Assembly: GCA_902768125.1 (NCBI GenBank)
Contig: CACXKA010000017.1
Coordinates: forward strand, 1 to 42,337
Length of the DNA: 42,337 bases
Direction: 5' to 3'
Source: an uncultured Bacteroidales bacterium
Lineage (GTDB): Bacteria; Bacteroidota; Bacteroidia; Bacteroidales; Bacteroidaceae
The number at the start of each line of letters is the position of its first letter. Position 1 is the first letter of the stretch. Both the position numbers and the translations under genes were made by a program. The notes beneath the pieces were generated by a model, which was given only the letters and a program-made list of their open reading frames with translations, was not told where the DNA came from and searched no databases. Shown here one piece after another: positions 24,144 to 30,362 of this stretch.

Positions 24144-25340
24144 ATGAAACAGAAAAATCCAAAAACTACAGCACAGACGTTACAACGTGTGCTTATGAAG
24201 GTCGTAACTATGTTCTACGCCATGTTTAAGGGAATCTGCAATCACTCTTTCGAAGGATTGGCCATTGGTTTCGAGAACATGACCAAGTTCATAGGAGTAA
24301 ACATCAAGTACCTTCGCGAACGCGCAGCGACGCTGCAGAACTCGGGACAGAGCCTCAGCCAGTTCTATCAGTTCATTCCGCTTCAGAGTGACAAGTGGAC
24401 GCCGTATGCTGCCATCATTGCTCAAGGCCATCTGCCAGAAATCTCGGTGGGCATCGATGCCGAAGGTGGCCACAAGGCGTATGTCAATGCACCCGGTCGC
24501 ACCTATGCTGACTTTGTCGCAGCATGGGGTCTTCAGCGTGGCGACCAGGTGACCTTCGTCACAGTCCAGAAACGTGAGGCTAAGTATGAGGTGAACTATT
24601 CGCGCCTTATCCTTAATCCTCGCAATGCTGACGGCAGCGGTGCTCCAATGACCACCGAGATTGTGAACAGTGAAGGTGAGTTCCCTTGCTCCAACTGGAA
24701 GAACCGCCTGAACTTCTCCACTTTCACCTTCGACACCGACCACTTCAACTTTGTGCTTGGTCGTGGCGGCATCGTGGTGGCTGCAGGCATCATTGTCAGT
24801 CGCAAGGACAGAAGCGGCAGCTGGTTCCGCAGCAACTGTCAGCTCGTGCTCAATGAGGCAGGCTTTGGAAGCGACCTTTGCAGCCTGGCTGAGGCTGTAG
24901 AGAAGAGCTATGTGGCGGCAGACATTGACTTGGAGTCGGAGTACTACCTGAACAATGCGGGTGCAAGCGGTACTGGTGCTACTGGCGACATCACCCCAAG
25001 CGGTGGCAGCGGCGGCGTGACTCCTGGAGATCCTGCCTACAACACCACAGCCACCATCAACGGTGTCAGCCAGAGCATTACAGGCGGCAGCGTCACTGCC
25101 ACGGCACCTGTCACCAGCGTGACCGTCAGCGGCACCAACCTTGGTGACGTGACCTTCACGGCGAAGATTGATGGCACGGGCGATGCCATCAACCCCACCA
25201 GCCACGACGCCAACGGTGCTTCGTTCACAGGCCTGAACGTCGAGGCAAACCACAACCTCGTGGTTTATCGTAACGGCAGCATTTGGTTCACCATCTCGTC
25301 TCATTCTGGAGGCTCTGGTGGCTTCGACACGGGAGATTAA
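24144..25340 (+). CDS. 398-aa Bacteroidetes-type protein with C-terminal beta domain
   Basis: I cannot name this family with certainty; the N-terminal pattern (MFYAMFKGICNHSFEGLAIG, then a helical segment to residue 65) and the following domain (VPLQ-like FIPLQSDKWTPYAAII, GRTYADFVAAWGLQRGDQVTFVTV, GGIVVAAGIIVSRKDRSGSWFRSNCQL) resemble uncharacterised proteins common in Bacteroidales. Layout: helical N-terminus (1-70), a beta-rich middle domain (about 80-265), a Gly/Ser/Thr linker (about 270-295), then an Ig-like beta domain (about 298-385, ending VVYRNGSIWFTIS) and a Gly/Ser tail. No signal peptide is obvious. The ATG follows a TTAACATT leader and a 240-nt untranslated region with the 11-bp repeat array. 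Codon use is core-like and fairly GC-rich. It stands alone, ending in hairpins. Function unknown. Confidence 0.7.
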   Translation: MKQKNPKTTAQTLQRVLMKVVTMFYAMFKGICNHSFEGLAIGFENMTKFIGVNIKYLRERAATLQNSGQSLSQFYQFIPLQSDKWTPYAAIIAQGHLPEISVGIDAEGGHKAYVNAPGRTYADFVAAWGLQRGDQVTFVTVQKREAKYEVNYSRLILNPRNADGSGAPMTTEIVNSEGEFPCSNWKNRLNFSTFTFDTDHFNFVLGRGGIVVAAGIIVSRKDRSGSWFRSNCQLVLNEAGFGSDLCSLAEAVEKSYVAADIDLESEYYLNNAGASGTGATGDITPSGGSGGVTPGDPAYNTTATINGVSQSITGGSVTATAPVTSVTVSGTNLGDVTFTAKIDGTGDAINPTSHDANGASFTGLNVEANHNLVVYRNGSIWFTISSHSGGSGGFDTGD

Positions 25341-25367
25341 GGTTCGCGCCTTCGGGCGCAACCTTAA
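25337..25367 (+). terminator. Hairpin overlapping the stop codon of the 398-aa gene
   Basis: Inverted repeat TTAAGGTT-GCGCC-TTC-GGGCGC-AACCTTAA; the left arm begins inside the TAA stop. No T-run follows, so it may be a 3'-end stabiliser; a second hairpin with a T-run follows at 25404. Confidence 0.6.
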
Positions 25368-25370
25368 GAG

Positions 25371-25406
25371 AATGAAAAAATGAAAAAATGAGAAAATGAA
25401 AAATGG
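25371..25406. repeat. Period-8 A-rich array (AAATGAAA)
   Basis: About four units of the kind AAATGAAA/AAATGAGA between two hairpins after the 398-aa gene. Confidence 0.55.
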
Positions 25407-25436
25407 GGAAGGCTCCGATGGGGTCTTTCCTTTTTT
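25404..25436 (+). terminator. Intrinsic terminator of the 398-aa gene
   Basis: Stem GGAAGGCTCC / GGGGTCTTTCC with a short loop, directly followed by TTTTTT (25431-25436). Confidence 0.8.
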
Positions 25437-25469
25437 GTGGATTTATTCGGTGGTTATCAATAAAAATAG

Positions 25470-25477
25470 TACCTTTG
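25470..25477 (+). promoter_or_regulatory. -7 element of the sigma-factor operon
   Basis: TACCTTTG followed by CAAAGG; the -33 region is A/T-rich with no clear TTTG. It lies about 82 nt upstream of the chosen sigma-factor start. Confidence 0.6.
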
Positions 25478-25559
25478 CAAAGGATTGGAAAAAATTTTTT
25501 TTGATTTCCATTTGACTTTTCATTTTCTCAATCGTATAATAGGCAAAGAGAACATCAAA

Positions 25560-26120
25560 ATGATACAAATAGCAGAAGACATAATAGTTAGGTGCCAACG
25601 AGGTGAGAAGGAAGCTTTTCGTGGTGTGGTGCAGACGTATCAGCGGATGGTGTTTTCGTTGGCTCTGAAACTGCTTTGCGATGAAGAGGAGGCGAGAGAC
25701 ATGGTGCAGGACACTTTCATCCGAGTGTGGCAGAACATGGGAGAGTATGATGCCCAGAAAAACTTCACCACCTGGATTTACACCATTGCCACCCGTATCT
25801 GTCTGGATAGGTTGAGGAACATGCGACACTCCGTTCCGATGCCAGAAGATGAATTAGTCCTTCGACGCTTGGCATCGGATGCAGACACACACAAGACATT
25901 GGAAAACAAGGAATGGGTGTCGATTGTGAGGATGCTGGCAGAAGGGTTGGGGGAGAAGCAGCGGATGGTTTTCACGCTCTGCCAGTTGGAAGGGCTTTCC
26001 TCCTCAGAAGTGGAAGAGATAACAGGCTTGGACGCCAAACAGGTGAAGAGCAACCTATATGTAGCTCGACAAACAATTCGTGAACGATTAAAACAATTAG
26101 GATATGACACAGATAGATGA
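25560..26120 (+). CDS. ECF-type RNA polymerase sigma factor
   Basis: Directs RNA polymerase to a regulon of its own, usually in response to an envelope signal. The 186-aa protein has region 2 (FRGVVQTYQRMVFSLALKLL through DEEEARDMVQDTFIRVWQNM and FTTWIYTIATRICLDRLR, about 19-87) and region 4 (LGEKQRMVFTLCQLEGLSSSEVEEITG through VKSNLYVARQTIRERLKQLG, about 125-182). The start at the ATG at 25560 (MIQIAEDIIVRCQRGE) is typical; the longer frame from 25485 adds a hydrophobic Phe-rich stretch that does not fit. It overlaps the next gene by 17 nt, implying coupled translation. Confidence 0.92.
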   Translation: MIQIAEDIIVRCQRGEKEAFRGVVQTYQRMVFSLALKLLCDEEEARDMVQDTFIRVWQNMGEYDAQKNFTTWIYTIATRICLDRLRNMRHSVPMPEDELVLRRLASDADTHKTLENKEWVSIVRMLAEGLGEKQRMVFTLCQLEGLSSSEVEEITGLDAKQVKSNLYVARQTIRERLKQLGYDTDR

Positions 26121-26478
26121 TTTATTCAACAGGCTTCAGGGACAAATGCCAACATTGGAAAACCCCGATGAAATGGTGGAAAACATCATGGAGAGCCTCC
26201 CTGACAGAGTTGATGACCGTCCCCAGAAGGATACGAAGCAACATGCTATTCTGATCGCTTTGCGCACCATCACCTCTGCAGCAGCTGTCTTGTTGATCGG
26301 ACTTTTCATCTATGTCAACCAACCCGTGAAGACAGAGGCGCAGAATGCCTATGCTTATACAACCGACTTCCCACATAGTAGCACGCTCGAGAACATGTAC
26401 ACACGCCACTTGCAGGCAAGTCAGCCAAAACCAATTAGTTACACACAATTAAAAAGAATGCTCTATGCGAAAAATTAG
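26104..26478 (+). CDS. Putative anti-sigma factor (single membrane helix)
   Basis: The 124-aa product has a soluble N-terminal half (1-48, many Asp/Glu), one membrane helix (about 49-71, ILIALRTITSAAAVLLIGLFIYV) and a short extracytoplasmic tail. Its overlap with the sigma gene, size and topology suggest an anti-sigma factor. No zinc-binding HxxxCxxC motif is present, so it would not be of the ZAS type. It overlaps the downstream lipoprotein gene by 14 nt. Confidence 0.65.
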   Translation: MTQIDDLFNRLQGQMPTLENPDEMVENIMESLPDRVDDRPQKDTKQHAILIALRTITSAAAVLLIGLFIYVNQPVKTEAQNAYAYTTDFPHSSTLENMYTRHLQASQPKPISYTQLKRMLYAKN

Positions 26479-27547
26479 TTTATATCTGATGCTCTTGACA
26501 TCAGCGGCGTTCATCGCATCATGCGACAAACCCAATGTGCAGCTGCACACCACAATTCACGAAGACGGCAGGTGCGACCGTGAAGTCACTTACCACACTG
26601 TCATGTCGAAGGAAGATCGCGATTCCCTCTGGGGCGGAGACAATGTGGCTTGGGCGTACCCATTGCCAGAATGCGTCAACACAGATGCCTTCATGGGTTC
26701 CCACACCGACGTGGACGGCGACACTGTCACCACCACCTTCTCCCACAGCTTCAGAACGCCTGAGGAGATGTGCAAGATGACTCCCCTGAACCTGAATGGC
26801 AGCCGCATCCAATCGAAGGCGAAACTGGAGAAGAAATTCCGTTGGTTCTATACGGAATACACCTTCACAGAGACCTTCAACACTGTGGCAGACACCTTCA
26901 AGATTCCCGTTTCCGATTATGCCGATAAGGATGTCATTAGCTACTGGTTCACAGGGCAGCCAAACCTGATGCAGGGACTCACCGGCGCAGAGGTGGCACA
27001 ACGAATTGACACGATGGGAACTTGGGTGGACAAATGGGTGAATGCCAACTTGTATCAATCTGTCTTTGAGTACATGGTGGACAACTATGATTCCATCCCC
27101 AATCCACCTCTCAGCAAGGAACGTTTTGTGGAATTACGTGACTCTGTTTATAGTTACATTATCAGTAAAAATAACAATGCGTTAGACATTGATATTCCGA
27201 ATGCTTATAAAGAGTTCTTTCACTCTGATGCGTATGCAGCATTCTTCGACGACGAGGCACCACTTGGGGAGGGGCTTTCCGACAAAATTTCCACCCAGCT
27301 GAACATCTTCAGCTTCGATGTTCCTTACATTCTTTCGATGCCAGGAACGGTGTGGAATCCTGGTACAGGAGTCATCAAGGATGGTGACATCTACTATCAG
27401 CTGACGGGCGAGCGTCTCATCCCTGGTGACTACACCATCACCGCCACTTCACGTGTCACCCACGTATGGGCATACATCGTCACCTTCCTGATTATCGCCC
27501 TCCTGGTAGTCCTTTTCATCGCGACTTTCGTCTATAAGCGGAAATAG
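26465..27547 (+). CDS. Lipoprotein with C-terminal membrane anchor, sigma-factor operon
   Basis: The 360-aa protein begins with a lipoprotein signal (MRKISLYLMLLTSAAFIASC, Cys20) and ends with a membrane helix (about 333-356) and a Lys-Arg tail, so it seems tethered at both ends: lipidated N-terminus and a C-terminal inner-membrane anchor, with a periplasmic domain between. I do not recognise the domain; it has many aromatic residues and Thr. As third gene of the operon it may be a sensor or effector of the sigma/anti-sigma pair, by position only. The end is marked by a strong bidirectional terminator. Confidence 0.75.
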   Translation: MRKISLYLMLLTSAAFIASCDKPNVQLHTTIHEDGRCDREVTYHTVMSKEDRDSLWGGDNVAWAYPLPECVNTDAFMGSHTDVDGDTVTTTFSHSFRTPEEMCKMTPLNLNGSRIQSKAKLEKKFRWFYTEYTFTETFNTVADTFKIPVSDYADKDVISYWFTGQPNLMQGLTGAEVAQRIDTMGTWVDKWVNANLYQSVFEYMVDNYDSIPNPPLSKERFVELRDSVYSYIISKNNNALDIDIPNAYKEFFHSDAYAAFFDDEAPLGEGLSDKISTQLNIFSFDVPYILSMPGTVWNPGTGVIKDGDIYYQLTGERLIPGDYTITATSRVTHVWAYIVTFLIIALLVVLFIATFVYKRK

Positions 27548-27563
27548 ACATCTTTAAGAAATA

Positions 27564-27626
27564 AAAACAACGCCGTTGTTTCGCCTTTCCTACACCGATG
27601 TTTGGCTGAAATAACGGCGTTGTTTT
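27564..27626. terminator. Strong bidirectional terminator
   Basis: Stem AACAACGCCGTTgTTTC / GAAATAACGGCGTTGTT with an extended loop; followed by TTTTTTG on the right and preceded by AAAAA on the left. It lies between convergent units (lipoprotein gene on plus, TPR gene on minus). The remaining 27627-27691 shows nothing further. Confidence 0.92.
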
Positions 27627-27691
27627 TTGTTATGTCCGTTAGGGTAGAATTGGTTAGACCAAGACCCTTGTATGAGATGGAGACGTCATTC

Positions 27692-29269
27692 TTATTTGTT
27701 CTTGATATTCTGGTTTTTCTTGATGATGTTATAAGCTTGGTAGATACCGAGCTCGCCAGCTTTGGAGAGGTCAGGAATGGCATGGGGCGTGTCGTCAAGG
27801 AGGAGGTGAAGGATGCCACGATTGAAGTAGGCTTCTGCAAAATGATCGTTTTGTTCGATGACGCGGGTGAAGCCAGCGATGGCATCGTTGATGTTGCCTG
27901 CTTGTGCTTCTTGGAAGGCGTGTTCGAAGGTGTCGATGAGGTCAGTCATGCCTGCCTGGCGGAAGATATTGTAGGTGTTTTCGTTGGGAAGCATGAGCTT
28001 GGCTTCCTGCTCCTGATTCTGCACTCTGCCTCGATATTCACTTTCGTATTCGGGTTCTTGCTCACGAGTGTCCTCTTCGACGAGTTGTTGGTAGTCGTCG
28101 AGGTTGATTTGCGACTTCTTGCGAGTCTTGTTCTTCTGGCGTGAGGTAGGGGTGGTGTAGCCATAACGATGGGCTATTTGCTCCTTGAGCACGTGTTCTT
28201 CATCACGGTTGGCTCCAGCGTTGTCGCCAATCATGCGACGGGCTGCAGCTCTACGTTCGTAGCCATAGAGGAACTTGGGGTATTCGTTGATGACGGTGGT
28301 GTAGTCGCGGATGGCACCTCTGTAGTCGCCGATGTTCTCTAGGAGGGTGGCGCGATTGAAGGTTGCCATCATGTCGTCTGGGTCGATGGAGAGGATGAAA
28401 TTGAAGTCCTCAATGGCAAGGTTGTCTTCTCCGACATTGGCTCGAAGAAGTCCACGATTATAGTGTCCAACAAAGTTTTTGGGTTCGAGTTCGAGGGCAC
28501 GGTCGTAGTCAGCCATCGCATCTCGATAGTGGTCGAGGTGGTAGTGGCAGAGGGCACGATTGATGAGACTGTTCGCCTGTTTGGGATTGAGACGGAGGGA
28601 TTCATCGAACTGTTTGATGGCATCGGCATACTGCTCATGGCTCATGAGGATGTTTGCCTTGGCGGTGATGGCACTCAGGTTGTGCTTATCCACTTCGATA
28701 GCCTTGTCTATGGCGGCTTCAGCAGCGACTGTGTCTTTCTTCTGGAGAAAGATTTGTGCCTTGATGTTGTAGCCGTCCGCCTGTTTCGCCCATTTCCGAA
28801 TGATGATGTTGGCGATGCTGTCGGCTCGTTCCAAACTGTCATTCTCAAGATGACAGAGGGCAAGGTTGTGCCAGAGAGAACGGTTGTCGGGCATCATCTC
28901 AACGGCAGTCTCATAGTCGCTGATTGCTTCAGGAAAGCGGTTGAGGTTGATGTAAGATAGTCCACGCAGCTCATAGCTGTTGGGGAAGTAGGGATTGCGA
29001 CGAATGGTCTCTGTGCAGTCGAGAATAGCACCAGAGTAGTCATCGAGGTAGAACTTCGCCACACCACGATAGAAATAAGGTTCGTAGAGGTGTGGCTTGT
29101 AGTTGATGACGAGGTTGAAATAGCTGATGGAAAGCACGTAGTCGTCGTATGCCAGCGCATTGCGGGCAATGTTCATCATGCGGTCGGTGTTAATCTGGGC
29201 ATAGCCCCCCAGCCCCCAAAGGGGGAGGGTTAACACGATGGATAATATGAAACGACGGAATGTGTGCAT
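27692..29269 (-). CDS. Secreted tetratricopeptide-repeat protein
   Basis: The 525-aa protein has a signal peptide (MHTFRRFILSIVLTLPLWGLGGYA, about 24 residues) followed by about nine TPR units, recognisable by A-x-x-Y-x-x-A-I and NRGxAxxxLxxYxxAIxDY phases (about 32-340), a charged Lys/Glu/Gln linker (about 375-430, RQKNKTRKKSQINLDD and EQEPEYES) and two more TPRs at the end. TPRs are protein-protein scaffolds; this one probably works in the periplasm. It is the last gene of the lptD-ruvX-def-TPR run, 22 nt after the def stop. In the signal-peptide codons a CCCCCC run and a CCCCC-AAA-GGGGG palindrome occur. Confidence 0.9.
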   Translation of the reverse strand: MHTFRRFILSIVLTLPLWGLGGYAQINTDRMMNIARNALAYDDYVLSISYFNLVINYKPHLYEPYFYRGVAKFYLDDYSGAILDCTETIRRNPYFPNSYELRGLSYINLNRFPEAISDYETAVEMMPDNRSLWHNLALCHLENDSLERADSIANIIIRKWAKQADGYNIKAQIFLQKKDTVAAEAAIDKAIEVDKHNLSAITAKANILMSHEQYADAIKQFDESLRLNPKQANSLINRALCHYHLDHYRDAMADYDRALELEPKNFVGHYNRGLLRANVGEDNLAIEDFNFILSIDPDDMMATFNRATLLENIGDYRGAIRDYTTVINEYPKFLYGYERRAAARRMIGDNAGANRDEEHVLKEQIAHRYGYTTPTSRQKNKTRKKSQINLDDYQQLVEEDTREQEPEYESEYRGRVQNQEQEAKLMLPNENTYNIFRQAGMTDLIDTFEHAFQEAQAGNINDAIAGFTRVIEQNDHFAEAYFNRGILHLLLDDTPHAIPDLSKAGELGIYQAYNIIKKNQNIKNK

Positions 29270-29270
29270 T

Positions 29271-29300
29271 CTAAGCCCTAAACTTTAACTCTTAACCTCT
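29271..29300. repeat. Period-7 spacer repeat overlapping the def stop codon
   Basis: Read on the minus strand: AGGTTAA, GAGTTAA, AGTTTAG, GGCTTAG. The first unit contains the def stop codon TAA, and the array fills the gap to the TPR gene. Confidence 0.6.
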
Positions 29301-29852
29301 GTTTGGCTTGCACTTGTAATGTGCAGAGAACTTGCCTTTGGTCATCGCAACGAGCTTGTTCTTGATCATTTGCTTGCGGAAGGGAGAAAGACGATCCACG
29401 AACATTTTGCCGTCGAGGTGGTCATATTCGTGCTGGAACACGCGTGCCTCGAAACCTTCGAGCCAACGCTCCTGCTCCTGACCGTTCTCGTCGAAGTAGT
29501 TGACAAGCACTTTGGCAGGACGTTTCACGCTCTCGTTGATGCCTGGAATGGAGAGACATCCTTCTGACATCGTGACAGTCTCTTCGCTCTCTTCGAGGAT
29601 TTCTGGATTGATGAATGCATGACGATAGTCCTTGAATTGTGGCTCATCGTCGGCGAGGGCATCGAGGTCGATGATGAAGAGACGGATGGGCAGACCCACC
29701 TGTGGGGCTGCAAGTCCGACGCCTTCAGAACGCTCGAGAGTCTCGAACATGTTGGCGATTAACTCCTTGAGGTTGGGATATGCCTCGAAGTCAATGTCTT
29801 CGGCAACCTTTCTGAGAACGGGCTGACCGAATATGTACATGGGAAGAATCAT
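29292..29852 (-). CDS. def: Peptide deformylase
   Basis: Removes the formyl group from the N-terminal methionine of nascent proteins. The 186-aa metalloenzyme carries the three family motifs: GVGLAAPQVG (about 45-54), EGCLSIPG (about 116-123) with the metal-binding Cys, and QHEYDHLDGKMF (about 158-169) with the two metal-binding His and the catalytic Glu. Here the usual HEFDHL is HEYDHL. It begins with MILPMYIFGQPVLR, typical for the Bacteroidetes enzymes. Third gene of the operon; the spacer to ruvX consists of period-7 repeats. Confidence 0.97.
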   Translation of the reverse strand: MILPMYIFGQPVLRKVAEDIDFEAYPNLKELIANMFETLERSEGVGLAAPQVGLPIRLFIIDLDALADDEPQFKDYRHAFINPEILEESEETVTMSEGCLSIPGINESVKRPAKVLVNYFDENGQEQERWLEGFEARVFQHEYDHLDGKMFVDRLSPFRKQMIKNKLVAMTKGKFSAHYKCKPNRG

Positions 29853-29856
29853 TTTA

Positions 29857-29918
29857 TTTACAATTTGACGATTTACGATTTACAATTTAATTTACGCTAA
29901 CCTCTAACCGCTAAACCA
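29857..29918. repeat. Period-7 spacer repeat between ruvX and def
   Basis: Units such as GATTTAC, GATTTAC, GCTAACC, TCTAACC, GCTAAAC. The array covers the ruvX stop codon and the 58-nt spacer up to def. Confidence 0.6.
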
Positions 29919-30327
29919 TTTTTCGTTGGAGGAAATCTTCCAGGATGATGGTGGCGCTGATCTTGTCTACGAGTGCCTTGTCTTGGCGGGCTCTCTTGCC
30001 AATGCCACTCTGTAGCATGGCCTGATGTGCCAGTACGGAGGTGAAACGCTCGTCGTAATAGACGATTTCCTTGTTGGGAAAGAGTTTCTTCAGTCGGTTG
30101 AAGAAGGGTTCTATGCGTTTCATGTTCTCGCTGTCCTCGCCATTCATTTGGGTGGGTTTCCCCACGACGATGGTGCTGACGTCCTCCTTTGCCATGTAGT
30201 CTGTGAGGAACTTCTCCAGTTCCTTGGTCTCGATGGTGGCAAGTCCGTTGGCAATCATCTGCAGGGTGTCGGTCACAGCGATGCCCGTGCGTTTCTTTCC
30301 GTAATCTATGGCGAGTATTCTTGACAT
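29911..30327 (-). CDS. ruvX: Holliday junction resolvase-like/pre-16S rRNA nuclease YqgF
   Basis: The YqgF/RuvX family (RNase H-like fold) completes 16S rRNA 5'-end processing in E. coli. The 138-aa product begins MSRILAIDYGKKRTGIAVTD, with the first catalytic Asp in AIDYG (Asp8), the VVGKPTQMNGEDS segment (about 64-76) and YDERFTS (about 98-104) with catalytic residues. The final catalytic Asp lies near VDKISATIILEDFL. The start at 30327 is chosen over an upstream in-frame ATG at 30357 because that one lies in the repeat-filled spacer. Essential in many bacteria. Confidence 0.95.
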   Translation of the reverse strand: MSRILAIDYGKKRTGIAVTDTLQMIANGLATIETKELEKFLTDYMAKEDVSTIVVGKPTQMNGEDSENMKRIEPFFNRLKKLFPNKEIVYYDERFTSVLAHQAMLQSGIGKRARQDKALVDKISATIILEDFLQRKMV

Positions 30328-30330
30328 AAC

Positions 30331-30362
30331 TTTTAACTCCAAACTCTTAACTCTCAACTATA
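30331..30362. repeat. Period-7 spacer repeat between lptD-like gene and ruvX
   Basis: TTTTAAC, TCCAAAC, TCTTAAC, TCTCAAC: four units filling the whole 35-nt gap between lptD stop and ruvX start. Confidence 0.65.

Noticed and set aside
18715-25340. A complete integrative element with defined ends
   Set aside because: tRNA-end repeats exist on the left, but I found no integrase, no transposase and no matching repeat at the right side near 25340.
24180-25361. Long minus-strand frame (393 codons) opposite the 398-aa gene
   Set aside because: Antisense shadow caused by GC-biased codons; its composition (Ala, Val, His, Arg-rich) is typical of such frames, while the plus frame has a promoter, terminators and ordered domains.
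29204-29230. Frameshift disrupting the TPR gene
   Set aside because: The reading frame is intact through the C-run and gives a sensible signal peptide.
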